Below the pieces are notes generated by a model. It searched no databases. It saw only the letters and a list, made by a program, of their open reading frames with translations, and had not been told where the DNA came from. Positions 1-15,712 of a stretch of 64,000 nucleotides of DNA are shown here, one piece after another. The first letter of the stretch is position 1; every line of letters begins with the position of its first letter. This stretch comes from Herbidospora yilanensis (GTDB taxonomy: Bacteria > Actinomycetota > Actinomycetes > Streptosporangiales > Streptosporangiaceae): the NCBI RefSeq assembly GCF_001570565.1, contig NZ_BBXE01000048.1, positions 1 to 64,000 on the forward strand, written 5' to 3'. The position numbers and the translations under genes are program-made.

Positions 1-105
1 CACACGTCTGCCCACAGATACTTGCTGGGCGGTGATTCAACTTTACCGCAGTTCCCGATCAGATCCGACCGGAGCGGACCGCGCCGTTTCTGGCGCAACC
101 CTTCA

Positions 106-135
106 AGCTTACTTCATCATCTTGCCCGTGTCCAA
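106..135 (-). promoter_or_regulatory. Second sigma70-type promoter (putative rrn P2)
   Basis: On the minus strand TTGGAC (130-135), an 18-bp spacer and TAAGCT (106-111). It is about 75 bp downstream of the first promoter and has the same direction. The hexamers are weaker than those of P1; support comes mainly from the tandem arrangement. Confidence 0.4.
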
Positions 136-210
136 TCGCCGTCTCCGGCGGGTTGAGCTCGGTGGGATGTCCCTGGGTTCCGGCGCTGCCGTGTTCCCGG
201 GGCGAAGAGA

Positions 211-239
211 ACATTAGGCAACCCGGAACCTTGCGTCAA
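211..239 (-). promoter_or_regulatory. Strong sigma70-type promoter (putative rrn P1)
   Basis: On the minus strand TTGACG (234-239) is followed after exactly 17 bp by TAATGT (211-216). This is one of the best matches to the vegetative sigma consensus in the window. It lies about 90 bp past the stop of the TPR gene and points left, so it drives something outside the window. Confidence 0.65.
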
Positions 240-330
240 ATCAGCGTCCACACGGCGTTTCCCCAGGTCAGAGCACCTATTAAAGGCTCCGATGACTATT
301 GGGCGACACGACTGTTACCCGGGTCACATT

Positions 331-1118
331 TCATGCGGCGCGGAGTTCGGCCGCTCGGGCCAGGTCGGCGGACGCGTCGCCGGCGCAGTCGGCCGCCTGG
401 TAGGCCTCCGCGCGGACCTCGTACACCTCGGGGGAATGCGGCGACGACGCGGCGGCGCGGAAGCAGTCGGCCAGGGCGGCGATCGGGTCGCCCGAAGCCA
501 GGTTGGCGCGGGCGCGCAGCAGGTGCACCCGCAGAGGGTGGACCCGCAGGCGGCCACCGCGCGGGCCGGTTCGCCCAGGATGAGCAGGCATTCGGCGCGG
601 TCGATCCGGGCGTCGCCGTCGTAGGCCTCGGCCCTGGTGGAGACGTCGAAGTCGGCCAGCGCGTCGGCGGGACGGCCGAGCGCGAGGAAGACCCGGCCGC
701 GCACGGCGTGCCCGCCCGGGTAGGACGGGTCGAGCAGCAGCGCGCGTTCGGTGTCGGCCCACGCGCCTTGAAGGTCGCCGCCGAGGCAGCGGGGCATCGC
801 GCGGGCGGTGTACCCGGCCGCCGTGAGGCGGACCGCCAGCGACCGCGTGGCGGCGATCTCGGCCTGGGCGTGTTCGCCGAGGCGGCAGAGGAGGACCGCG
901 CGGCGGCGGTGGGCGGCGGCCAGGTCCTCCTCGGAGAGGTCTCCCGTCACCGCCACGGCGAGCTCGGCGAGCGCGGCGCGGTGGTCGCGGGCGGCTCCGT
1001 AGGCGATGCCGCGCCGCAGCCGCAGCGCCGGGGACGGGTCGCCCCCGGCGAGCGGGCGGTTGCATTCGACGAGTTCGGCCATCACCGGGCCGAGCGCGGT
1101 CACATCACGGTCGAACAT
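331..1118 (-). pseudogene. TPR-repeat protein broken by a frameshift
   Basis: The ATG at 1118 has an AGGTGAG ribosome site 7 bp upstream and opens a frame with tetratricopeptide-like helices (repeated G-Ala-Leu-D and A-W-x-D-x-x-R-A patterns) that runs sensibly to about position 555. There the TPR-like sequence switches to another frame, where 'VHPLRVHLLRARANLASGD' and further TPR helices continue to a TGA at 331-333. One missing base (or two extra) around 551-557 would restore a protein of about 262 aa. No slippery heptamer is present, so this is a disrupted gene or a sequencing error rather than programmed frameshifting. It follows tyrS by 85 bp and would act as a cytoplasmic protein-protein adaptor; its partner is unknown. 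Confidence 0.6.
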
Positions 1119-1203
1119 GCGCTCACCTATCGTCGCTGGTGGGAGGGGTGTGGCAACGATAGGGCGGAGCACTCAGAAGTTCTGTGTACGAATTCACACA
1201 GGA

Positions 1204-2463
<1,260 letters not shown>

Positions 2464-2569
2464 GATTCCTGGCTTTCGGTGAATATCCGGTACGGAGTCG
2501 CAAGAAACCCTATCGGCCGGTGCGGGGCCGCGTCGCCACGATAAGCCGCGTGGGGCCCGTCGGCGCAGG

Positions 2570-4620
<2,051 letters not shown>

Positions 4621-4637
4621 TTAGCCGATGCAGATGG

Positions 4638-7231
<2,594 letters not shown>

Positions 7232-7235
<4 letters not shown>

Positions 7236-8113
7236 GGGGTGTCTCCTTCGTCGGGCAGGACCATGGTGCCGATGCCCTCGTCGGTGAAGATCTCGCTCAG
7301 CAGGACGTGGGGCTGCCGCCCGTCGACCACGTGGGCCTGCGGCACTCCTCCCTGGACGGCGTGCAGGCAGGCCTCCATCTTCGGGACCATGCCGCTCGAC
7401 AGCGTCGGCAACATTCGTGCCAGCTCCCCCGCGGTGATGCGGCGGATGACCTTGTCGCTGGCGGGCCAGTCGGCGTACAGGCCCTCGACGTCGGTGAGGA
7501 CCACGAGCTTGGCCGCGCCGAGCGCGGTCGCGAGCGCGGCGGCCGCGGTGTCGGCGTTTACATTGTAGATCTGCCCGTCGTGACCCCGGGCGATCGAGGA
7601 CACCACCGGCACCCGCCCGTCGGCCAGCAGGGCCCGCACCGCGCCCGGGTTGACCTCGACGATCTCGCCGACCTGGCCGATGTCGACCGGGATGCCGTCG
7701 ACGACCGCGTGCTTGCGGGCGGCGGTGAACAGGTGGGCGTCCTCCCCCGACAGGCCGACCGCGAACGGGCCGTGCCGGTTGACCAGCCCGACCACGTCGC
7801 GGTTGACCTGGCCGACGAGCACCATCCGGACGACCTGCATGGCCTCGGGCGTGGTGACCCGGAGCCCGGCGGTGAAGTGGGAGGCGATGCCGTGGAGGTC
7901 GAGGGCGGCGTTGATCTGCGGGCCGCCGCCGTGCACGATCACCGGGCGCAGCCCGGCGTAGCGCAGGAACACGACGTCGTCGGCGAACTTCTCGCGCAGG
8001 TGCTCCTCGGTCATGGCGTTGCCGCCGTACTTGATCACGACGACCGCGCCCTGGAAGCGGGCCAGCCACGGCAGCGCCTCGATCAGCGCCTCGGACTTCT
8101 GCAACGGGGTCAT
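7232..8113 (-). CDS. argB: Acetylglutamate kinase
   Basis: Amino-acid kinase family enzyme that phosphorylates N-acetylglutamate, usually the step inhibited by arginine. The 293 residues contain the phosphate-binding VIKYGGNAM (26-34), the VHGGGPQI substrate loop (60-67) and NVNADTAA near residue 190. The helical N-terminal extension ([12 protein letters not shown]) is the segment that in arginine-sensitive enzymes mediates hexamer formation, so feedback inhibition is likely. The ATG overlaps the argJ stop by four bases. Confidence 0.97.
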
Positions 8114-9261
8114 GAGCTGTACGCCGAGTTCTCGTGCACGTACTCGGCCGTCAGGTCGGTCGTGTGGATGGTCGCCGAGTGGGGACCGGCCGACAGGTCG
8201 GCGGTGACGTGGATGTCGCGCGGGCGCAGGTCGACCTTGGAGCGGTCGTCGCCGGCCGCACCGCCCCGGCAGATCCAGATGCCGTTGATCGCGACGTTGA
8301 GCCGGTCGGGCTCGAACTCGGCCTGGGTGGTGCCGATGGCCGACAGGACGCGCCCCCAGTTGGGGTCTTCGCCGTGCATGGCGCACTTGAACAGGTTGCT
8401 GCGGGAGATCGCGCGGCCGACCTCGACGGCGTCGGCGACGGAGGCGGCCCCGACGACCTCGATGGCGATGGCCTTGGAGGCGCCCTCGGCGTCGACGAGG
8501 AGCTGGCGGGCCAGGTCGGCGCAGACCTCGGTGAGGCGCCTGGTGAACTCGGCCAGGTCGGGCCGGACGCCGGAGGCGCCGCTGGCCAGCAGCAGCACGG
8601 TGTCGTTGGTCGACATGCAGCCGTCGGCGTCGAGGCGGTCGAAGGTGACCTCGGTGGCGGCCCGCAGCGCGGTGTCGCACTCCTCGGAGGTCAGGTCGGC
8701 GTCGGTGGTCAGCACCGACAACATCGTGGCCAGGGCGGGGGCGAGCATGCCGGCGCCCTTGGCCATGCCGCCGACCATGTAGCCGTCGCCCCGGCGGAAG
8801 GAGATCTTGCTGACCGTGTCGGTGGTGCGGATCGCGTCGGCCGCGGCCACCCCGCCGTCGCGGGAGAGCTGCCCGGCGGCGTCGGCGACGCCGGCGAGGA
8901 GTTCGTCCATGGGGAGCCGCTCGCCGATGAGGCCGGTCGAGCAGACCACGATCTCGCCGGCCGAGTCGCCGATGACCTCGGCGACCTTCTCGGCGGTGGC
9001 GTGGGTGTCCTGGAACCCGGCGGGGCCGGTGCAGGCGTTGGCGCCGCCGGAGTTGAGCACCACGGCCTTGACCCGGCCGCCGCTGACGACCTGCTGCGAC
9101 CAGATGACCGGGGCGGCCTTCACGCGGTTGCGGGTGAAGACGGCCGCCGCCGCGCGCGAGGGGCCGTCGTTGACGACCAGGGCGAGGTCACGGTGCTCGC
9201 CGGGCTTGATCCCGGCGTTGATCCCGGTGGCCCGGAAGCCCAGGGGGGCGGTCACGCTCAT
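8110..9261 (-). CDS. argJ: Bifunctional ornithine acetyltransferase / N-acetylglutamate synthase
   Basis: Recycles the acetyl group from N-acetylornithine to glutamate and can also use acetyl-CoA. The 383-residue precursor cleaves itself at the conserved threonine in [14 protein letters not shown] (T179 within 168-181), giving alpha and beta chains; the oxyanion loop [11 protein letters not shown] (107-117) is also intact. Having argJ means the acetyl cycle is closed in this organism. It follows argC after 31 bp and overlaps argB by four bases. Confidence 0.97.
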   Translation of the reverse strand: MSVTAPLGFRATGINAGIKPGEHRDLALVVNDGPSRAAAAVFTRNRVKAAPVIWSQQVVSGGRVKAVVLNSGGANACTGPAGFQDTHATAEKVAEVIGDSAGEIVVCSTGLIGERLPMDELLAGVADAAGQLSRDGGVAAADAIRTTDTVSKISFRRGDGYMVGGMAKGAGMLAPALATMLSVLTTDADLTSEECDTALRAATEVTFDRLDADGCMSTNDTVLLLASGASGVRPDLAEFTRRLTEVCADLARQLLVDAEGASKAIAIEVVGAASVADAVEVGRAISRSNLFKCAMHGEDPNWGRVLSAIGTTQAEFEPDRLNVAINGIWICRGGAAGDDRSKVDLRPRDIHVTADLSAGPHSATIHTTDLTAEYVHENSAYSS

Positions 9262-9292
9262 GGCGAGGTCTCCTCATCTCCAGAACCGGACA

Positions 9293-10404
<1,112 letters not shown>

Positions 10405-10462
10405 GCCGGGGTTCATTGTGCGAGATGACACTGAAGGCCGCCGAACGTTGTGAGGTGGTCGC

Positions 10463-10491
10463 TTGGATCCGTACCTACCGGTCGGTATCGT
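10463..10491 (+). promoter_or_regulatory. Ligase promoter with a TetR-type operator in its spacer
   Basis: TTGGAT (10463-10468), 17 bp, TATCGT (10486-10491). The spacer and first -10 bases are a 16-bp imperfect palindrome, TACCTACCGGTCGGTA (10472-10487), the form of operator used by many actinomycete TetR-family repressors. The GTG start at 10500 is only 9 bases past the -10, so the transcript is probably leaderless. No tetR gene is present in the window. Confidence 0.5.
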
Positions 10492-10499
10492 GACGTCTC

Positions 10500-12173
10500 G
10501 TGACGATCTCGCATGACCAGGCGCAGGCGGCGCTGACCGCCCCGGGGCAACTGTTCGAGATGACGCGGACCCCCGGCGGGGTCCGGATCTGGAAACACGC
10601 GCCGGCGACGTTCCGGGCCATGCTGGAGACCACCGTCTTCCACGGCGACAAGACCTTCGTCGTGTACGAGGACGAGCGCCTCACCTACGCCGAGTTCTTC
10701 CGCGCCACCGCGACGCTGGCCCACGCGCTGCGCGACTCGGGGATCGCCAAGGGCGACCGGGTGGCCATCGCGATGCGCAACTACCCGGAGTGGATCGTCT
10801 CCTTCTCGGCCGTGCTGGCCATCGGGGCCATCGCGGTGCCGCTGAACGCGTGGTGGACGGCGGCCGAGCTGGATTTCGCGCTCGGCGACTCGGGCGCCCG
10901 CCTGGTCGTCACCGACGGCGAGCGCGCCGGCCGGGTGGCCGGCGTCCCGCTGATCGTCACGCGGCGGGGCTCCTTCGAGGGCGGGCGCGACTGGGACGAC
11001 GTCCTGGCCGACGAGAAGACCACGCTGCCCCCGGTCGAGCTCTCCCCCGACGACCCGGCGACCATCTTCTACACCTCCGGCACCACGGGCCGTCCGAAGG
11101 GCGCCCTCGGCAGCCACCGCAACCTCGGGCAGGCGCCGATGACGGTGGCGTACGCGATGATGCGCGGCGTCGCCATGGCCGGCAGGGACCCGGCCGAGAG
11201 CGCCGGTCAGCGCCGCAACACCCTGCTCACCGTGCCGCTGTTCCACGCGACCGGGTGTTTCGCGGTGCTGATGACGACGATGTTCACCGGCGGCGGGCTG
11301 GTGCTCATGTACAAGTGGGACCCCGGACGCGCCCTGGAGCTCATCGAGCGGGAGCGCGCGACGGTGATGAGCGGGGTGCCCACCAACGCCTGGCAGTTGC
11401 TCTCCCATCCCGCTCTCGGCAAGCACGACATCTCGTCGCTGACGGCGATCTCCTACGGCGGCGCGCCCGCTCCCCCGAAGCTGCTGGAGCGGGTCACCGC
11501 GCTGCTGCCCGACCGCACCCCGTCCAACGGCTACGGCATGACCGAGACCACCGCCCTGGCGATCTACAACAGCGGCCGCGAGTACGCGGCGCACCCCGAC
11601 AGCATCGGCCGCCCGCTCGCGGTGATGGACGTCAGGATCTGCGACCCCGGCGGCCGGGAACTGCCCCGGGGCGAGGTCGGCGAGCTCTGCATGCGCGGGC
11701 CCGTGGTGATCATGGGCTACTGGAACCGGCCCGACGCGACCGCCGAGGCGATCGTGGACGGCTGGCTGCACACCGGCGACCTGGCCCGCGTCGACGAGGA
11801 GGGCTTCGTCTACATCGTCGACCGGGCCAAGGACATGGTGATCAGGGGCGGCGAGAACGTCTACTGCGCCGAGGTCGAGGCGGCCCTGTTCGAGCATCCG
11901 GCGATCGACGACGCGGCCGTCATCGGCATCCCCGACGACGAGCTCGGCGAGCAGGTGGGCGCGGTGGTGCGGGTCACCAGCCCGGTGACCGCCGGGGACC
12001 TGCGGGCGTTCCTGCGGACCCGGCTGGCCGAGTTCAAGATCCCGGTGCGGTTCTGGTTCCACGAGGAGGAGCTGCCGCGCAACCCAGGCGGGAAGATCCT
12101 CAAGACGGTGCTGCGGCGGCAGGTCCTGGAGGGCCGGCCCGGGCCGGCGGAGCCGCCTGTCCGAGGAGCGTGA
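10500..12173 (+). CDS. Acyl-CoA synthetase / AMP-dependent ligase (FadD-like)
   Basis: ANL-superfamily enzyme that adenylates a carboxylic acid and transfers it to CoA. The 557 residues show the phosphate loop FYTSGTTGRPKG (190-201), GYGMTET (344-350), the hinge and ATP contacts in GWLHTGDLARVDEEGF and the catalytic lysine in NPGGKILK (K532). The substrate cannot be read from sequence, but overall form fits fatty or aryl acids. It is a single transcription unit behind a TetR-type operator and points away from the arg operon. The GTG start leaves essentially no leader. No catabolic partners (dehydrogenase, hydratase) are adjacent. Confidence 0.9.
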   Translation: MTISHDQAQAALTAPGQLFEMTRTPGGVRIWKHAPATFRAMLETTVFHGDKTFVVYEDERLTYAEFFRATATLAHALRDSGIAKGDRVAIAMRNYPEWIVSFSAVLAIGAIAVPLNAWWTAAELDFALGDSGARLVVTDGERAGRVAGVPLIVTRRGSFEGGRDWDDVLADEKTTLPPVELSPDDPATIFYTSGTTGRPKGALGSHRNLGQAPMTVAYAMMRGVAMAGRDPAESAGQRRNTLLTVPLFHATGCFAVLMTTMFTGGGLVLMYKWDPGRALELIERERATVMSGVPTNAWQLLSHPALGKHDISSLTAISYGGAPAPPKLLERVTALLPDRTPSNGYGMTETTALAIYNSGREYAAHPDSIGRPLAVMDVRICDPGGRELPRGEVGELCMRGPVVIMGYWNRPDATAEAIVDGWLHTGDLARVDEEGFVYIVDRAKDMVIRGGENVYCAEVEAALFEHPAIDDAAVIGIPDDELGEQVGAVVRVTSPVTAGDLRAFLRTRLAEFKIPVRFWFHEEELPRNPGGKILKTVLRRQVLEGRPGPAEPPVRGA

Positions 12174-12189
12174 CCTGGGACGTAATCGA

Positions 12190-12205
12190 CCGCCCGCACG
12201 GGCGG
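12190..12205 (+). terminator. Hairpin after the ligase gene
   Basis: A perfect 7-bp GC stem (CCGCCCG/CGGGCGG) with a CA loop, 17 bp past the ligase stop. There is no T tract, as is common in actinomycetes. Confidence 0.4.
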
Positions 12206-12251
12206 ATGGGACGTTGGGGTCGTTCCCGCCTCGTACCGGAAGGACCATCCC

Positions 12252-12599
12252 ATGACCGATTACGCCGCCATCGTCGACCGCAGCCTCGTGGCCTGGAACG
12301 AGACCGACCCGGAGGCCCGCGCCAAGGCCGTCGCCGCGTCGTGGACCGAGACCGCGCGCTTCGCCGACCCCCTCGCCGACGTGACCGGGCACGACCAGAT
12401 CAGCGCCTTCATCGGGCAGGTGCACCAGCGGTTCCCGGGCATGCCGCTGACGCGGGGCGAGATCCTCGACGGCCACCACGACACGCTGCGGTTCACCTGG
12501 ACGATCGGTCCCGAGGGAGGCGAGCCGGTCGTGCGAGGCTATGACGTGCTCGTCCTCGACGGCGACCGGATCGTGCTGCAGCTCGGGTTCTTCGACTGA
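12252..12599 (+). CDS. SnoaL/NTF2-like protein
   Basis: 115-residue protein of the cone-shaped alpha+beta NTF2-like superfamily: an N-terminal helix (YAAIVDRSLVAWNE), an A-x-W-T-E-x-A-R-F-A-D-P segment that starts the pocket, G-H-D-x-I-S-A-F-I and a strand-rich C-terminal half ending in LQLGFFD. Members include isomerases, hydrolases and ligand-binding proteins, so the activity is undefined. A good AAGGA site lies 9 bases before the ATG. It follows the ligase by 78 bp and may be co-transcribed with the MFS gene 46 bp downstream. Confidence 0.75.
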   Translation: MTDYAAIVDRSLVAWNETDPEARAKAVAASWTETARFADPLADVTGHDQISAFIGQVHQRFPGMPLTRGEILDGHHDTLRFTWTIGPEGGEPVVRGYDVLVLDGDRIVLQLGFFD

Positions 12600-12645
12600 A
12601 TATCGAGTTGCGGCTCACCCGCCGAATCGGCCAATCTGGCCGTTC

Positions 12646-13941
12646 GTGGCCAATAGTTCCCTCGCTCTGCTGCGACGCCTGAAGATGGACGTCAGCCCGC
12701 TCCGCGCGTCCCGCGACTTCCGGCTGTTGCTGGGGTCGGCCGCGATCACCATGTTCGGGTCGTTCATCACGCTGGTCGCGGTGCCCTACCAGATGAAGGA
12801 GCTCACGGGCTCCTACGTCGCGGTGGGCCTGGTGAGCGTGGCCGAGTTCGTCCCGATGGTCGTCTGCGGCCTGTGGGGCGGCGCCATCGCCGACTCGATG
12901 GACCGCCGCAAGATCATCATCTCGACGGAGATCGGCCTCTGCCTGGCCGCCCTGATGCTGATGGTCAACGCCCTCCTCCCGAACCCCCAGGTCTGGGTTC
13001 TGTACGTCGTGGGCGCGCTCACCGCCGGGTTGTACAGCGTGCGGGGTCCCAGCGAGCAGGCCGTGATCAACCAGGTGCTCAAGCTCGACCAGATGGGCGC
13101 CGCCTTCGCCATCCAGGGCCTGGTCAGAAGCGCCGGAGGCGTCGCCGGCCCGGCCCTGGGCGGCCTGATCGTCGTCTCGTTCGGCGTCGCGTTGTCGTAC
13201 GGGATCAACGTGGTCACGTTCCTGATCTCGCTGGTCCTGCTGTTCCGGGTGGCCCCGATGACCCGCAGGGCGGCCGTCACCCAGCCGGCGTCCCTGGCCT
13301 CGCTCGTCGAGGGGGTCAGGTACGCCGTCCGCCGCCCCGACCTGATGGGCACCTACGTGGTCGACATCGCGGCCATGTTCTTCGCCATGTCGAACGCGCT
13401 CTACCCGTTCATGGCCGAGCAGTTCGGCGGCGAGCACGAGCAGATCGCCCTCGGGCTGCTCTACGCCTCGGCCGGCATCGGCTCGGTGCTGGCCTCGGTG
13501 ACCTCGGGGTGGACGGCCCACGTGCACCGGCACGGCCTGGCGGTCATCGTCGCGGCCCTGCTGTGGGGCGCGGCCGTCGCGGTGGCGGCGGTGATGCCGA
13601 ACATCTGGCTGATGGTCGTCTTCCTGACCCTGGCGGGCGGCGCCGACATGATCAGCGGCATCTTCCGCGGCACGATCTGGAACCAGACCATCCCCGACGA
13701 GTACCGGGGCCGCCTGGCCGGAATCGAACTGCTGTCGTACTCGACCGGCCCGATGCTGGGCAACGCCCGCGCCAGCGCCATGGCCGAACTCGGCGGCACC
13801 CGCTTCTCGCTGGGCGCGGGCGGCCTGCTGTGCATGGGCGGCGTGCTGGCCATGGCCGCGATCCTGCCGAAGTTCCGCCGGTACGACGCCCGCACCGACG
13901 AACACGCCGAAGCCCAACGGGTCGCGCGGGCGACCGCGTGA
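12646..13941 (+). CDS. MFS exporter (EntS/MFS_3 type)
   Basis: Membrane transporter of the major facilitator superfamily, about 431 residues with 10-12 hydrophobic helices. The opening S-P-L-R-A-S-R-D-F-R-L-L-L-G-S followed by S-F-I-T-L-V-A-V-P-Y-Q is typical of the EntS-like exporters that extrude siderophores, drugs or metabolites by proton antiport. The loop ADSMDRRK near helix 2-3 matches the MFS G-x-x-x-D-R-x-x-R/K motif. The GTG at 12646 is chosen because homologues carry about a dozen residues before the D-V-S-P-L-R segment; the ATG at 12685 is possible. Neither has a strong ribosome site. Confidence 0.85.
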   Translation: MANSSLALLRRLKMDVSPLRASRDFRLLLGSAAITMFGSFITLVAVPYQMKELTGSYVAVGLVSVAEFVPMVVCGLWGGAIADSMDRRKIIISTEIGLCLAALMLMVNALLPNPQVWVLYVVGALTAGLYSVRGPSEQAVINQVLKLDQMGAAFAIQGLVRSAGGVAGPALGGLIVVSFGVALSYGINVVTFLISLVLLFRVAPMTRRAAVTQPASLASLVEGVRYAVRRPDLMGTYVVDIAAMFFAMSNALYPFMAEQFGGEHEQIALGLLYASAGIGSVLASVTSGWTAHVHRHGLAVIVAALLWGAAVAVAAVMPNIWLMVVFLTLAGGADMISGIFRGTIWNQTIPDEYRGRLAGIELLSYSTGPMLGNARASAMAELGGTRFSLGAGGLLCMGGVLAMAAILPKFRRYDARTDEHAEAQRVARATA

Positions 13942-13962
13942 GCTCTCCGCCAAGATGGACGG

Positions 13963-14454
13963 ATGCCGGACCCCCTGAGCGAGACGGCCATCGACGACCT
14001 GGCCCGCGCCGTCCATGACCACTACCTGCGCACCCGCCGCGCCGCCGGCGACGACGAGACGACCAACGCGTCCCTGGTGACCTGGGACCGGCTGCCCCGC
14101 CTGCTGCGCGCCGACAGCCGCGCCCACGCCCGCGACGTCCCCCGCAAACTCGCCGCCGTCGGCTGCCGCCTGACCCGGCGGAGCGACCTGCCCCCCGCCG
14201 CGCTGACCGACGTGGAGATCGAACGCCTGGCCCGGATGGAACACGTGCGCTGGACGCTGGCCCGCCTGGCGGCGGGCTGGCGGCCCGGCCCGGTCCACGA
14301 CGCGGAGGCGCGGCGGCACCCCGACCTCGTCCCGTGGGAACGGCTGACCGAGGACGCCCGCGACAAGGACCGCTCGACGCTGCGCACCCTTCCGGCGGTG
14401 CTGGCGGTGGCGGGCCTGCGCATCGTCCGCGGCCCGGCTGAGGCCGTGCTCTGA
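13963..14454 (+). CDS. RyR-domain protein with two RyR-like repeats
   Basis: 163-residue soluble protein. The C-terminal half (about 85-155) matches the ryanodine-receptor RyR domain: MEHVRW, a G-W-R-x-G turn, then HPDLVPWERL and a K-D-R motif. The N-terminal half (about 36-71) repeats the pattern as ASLVTWDRL...SRAHARDVPRKLAAVGCRL, so two RyR units in tandem are visible. In bacteria this domain is found alone or fused to TrkA-N, and in predicted nucleotide-signalling and conflict proteins; the ligand is unknown. It starts 21 bp after the MFS gene and may share its transcript. It lies close to the TIR/SEFIR cassette. Confidence 0.75.
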   Translation: MPDPLSETAIDDLARAVHDHYLRTRRAAGDDETTNASLVTWDRLPRLLRADSRAHARDVPRKLAAVGCRLTRRSDLPPAALTDVEIERLARMEHVRWTLARLAAGWRPGPVHDAEARRHPDLVPWERLTEDARDKDRSTLRTLPAVLAVAGLRIVRGPAEAVL

Positions 14455-14509
14455 ATCCGGTGCCGGTCTGTGCGTCACTGGCGGGGCGTTGGTGACAGCG
14501 GGTGCGGCG

Positions 14510-15595
14510 CTAGCCGGTGAGGCCGACGGCGATCTCCGCGCGGAGGGTCTGCGCGAGCGGGTCACCGGCCCAGTGGCGCAGGTCACGGGCGAAGAGTCGC
14601 AGTTCGGCGCGAGCGGATGCCGAACCGGTGCGGCGAGCCATGTCGAGAGCCGTGCGCACCACCGCCGCGGCTTGTTTCAGGTCGCCGAGGTCGAGGTGGG
14701 CCCGGGCCAGGCGGGCCCCGAGGAGGCTGCGGGCGCGGTGCCCGTCGGGCGGGGAACCGTCGATCGCGGTAGTGAGGCGTGTGACGGCGCCGGCAGTACG
14801 GCCGAGATCGAACAGGCTCCAGCCGGCGGCCGCCGCGGCCTCGTCGCCGACCGTGGACGGCCCCACCGGGTAAGGACCGAGTTCACCCGGCTGGGTCAGC
14901 AGCGCGGCTCCCGCGTCCAGGGCGTCCTCCACGGCGCGGGAGGGCCCGGTGAGAGCGAGCGCCTTGGCCTGCGTGAGCGCGGCCAGCCCCTGAATACGCG
15001 GCGACACCCCCCGGTGCCCTCTGACGCCGGCGGCCAGTTCGGCGGCTTGGCGGGGATCGTCCATGAGGAGTTCGGCGCGGCGCACCCACACGTACGCCTC
15101 CAGGTCGCGGGCACTGCCACGGCGGGCCAGATCGGCGGTTGCGGTGATCAAGGTGAACGCATCGGCGGTGTCACCCGACTCCTGGGCCATCCAGCTCGCA
15201 TACTCCGTCAGATGAGCCGCCACCCCGGCCACGTCGGCGGCGCGGGCGCCGTCCAGGTCGGCGACCGTGGCTCGCACCATGTTGAGCACAAGTCGCGCGG
15301 GGCGACGGCGCCCGAGTTCCCACAACGTCAGCAGTACGTCGCCGTAGGCCGCCTCATCCGCTCCGTGTACGAGCTTCGGGTGCAGCCGCCCGCGATCGTC
15401 TCTGGCCGCTGCCTGCAACGCCCCCTTGGCGTCGAGCAGCGTATCCAGATGTGCGGCGACCTCGGGACTGGGCCGGCGCTCACCCGATTCGAGGCGGCTC
15501 AGGTAGGACTTGGAGCAGCTCGATTCCCTGGCCAGGACGTTCAGCGATTTCCCGGCGTGGGTGCGGTAGTCGCGGAGTTTCTCGCCGAAGGTCAT
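14510..15595 (-). CDS. XRE-family regulator with TPR-like C-terminus
   Basis: 361 residues. The N-terminal 55 or so form a Cro/C1 helix-turn-helix (S-L-N-V-L-A-R-E-S-S-C-S-K-S-Y-L-S-R-L-E-S-G-E-R-R-P). The remainder is alpha-helical, with repeated A-x-x-L-x-x-x-A and W-x-x-x-A-E patterns of degenerate tetratricopeptide repeats, the layout of actinomycete regulators that sense a peptide or partner protein through the TPR part. The ATG has an AGGGGG site. It is divergent from the small orphan gene at 15713, and the 117-bp gap holds a 10-bp inverted repeat that is probably its operator, so it likely controls the cassette on its right. Confidence 0.85.
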   Translation of the reverse strand: MTFGEKLRDYRTHAGKSLNVLARESSCSKSYLSRLESGERRPSPEVAAHLDTLLDAKGALQAAARDDRGRLHPKLVHGADEAAYGDVLLTLWELGRRRPARLVLNMVRATVADLDGARAADVAGVAAHLTEYASWMAQESGDTADAFTLITATADLARRGSARDLEAYVWVRRAELLMDDPRQAAELAAGVRGHRGVSPRIQGLAALTQAKALALTGPSRAVEDALDAGAALLTQPGELGPYPVGPSTVGDEAAAAAGWSLFDLGRTAGAVTRLTTAIDGSPPDGHRARSLLGARLARAHLDLGDLKQAAAVVRTALDMARRTGSASARAELRLFARDLRHWAGDPLAQTLRAEIAVGLTG

Positions 15596-15611
15596 CGCGC
15601 CCCCTTTTGCA

Positions 15612-15646
15612 GGGTTGCCCGTTCGCCGCAGTCAACCGGGCAACCC
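15612..15646. promoter_or_regulatory. Inverted repeat in the divergent regulator gap
   Basis: GGGTTGCCCG (15612-15621) and its perfect complement CGGGCAACCC (15637-15646), separated by 15 bp, lie between the XRE gene and the divergent orphan gene. The position is that of an operator controlling both directions; the XRE protein is the natural candidate to bind it. Confidence 0.5.
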
Positions 15647-15712
15647 CGGCGGGTCCCGGGCCGGTCCCGCAGACTGAGATCAAGCGTGACAGAAGCCCGC
15701 AGGAGTGGCCAG

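Larger units (their letters stand above)
1..330 (-). other. Promoter-rich leader, probably upstream of an rRNA operon
   Basis: No gene is visible in this 330-bp stretch. Read on the minus strand it carries at least two sigma70-like promoters (listed separately) and a further TAAAGT hexamer at 40-45, all pointing out of the left edge of the window. Several stacked promoters far from any start codon, downstream of tyrS, is the arrangement usual for actinomycete rRNA operons. The 16S gene itself would lie outside the window, so the rRNA assignment is inference. Confidence 0.5.

Noticed and set aside
331-1118. Programmed ribosomal frameshift in the TPR gene
   Set aside because: No slippery heptamer or downstream pseudoknot at the switch point.
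1183-1200. TGTGT...ACACA near-palindrome between tyrS and the TPR gene
   Set aside because: Only five-base arms around an EcoRI-like centre; too short and too common to call an operator.
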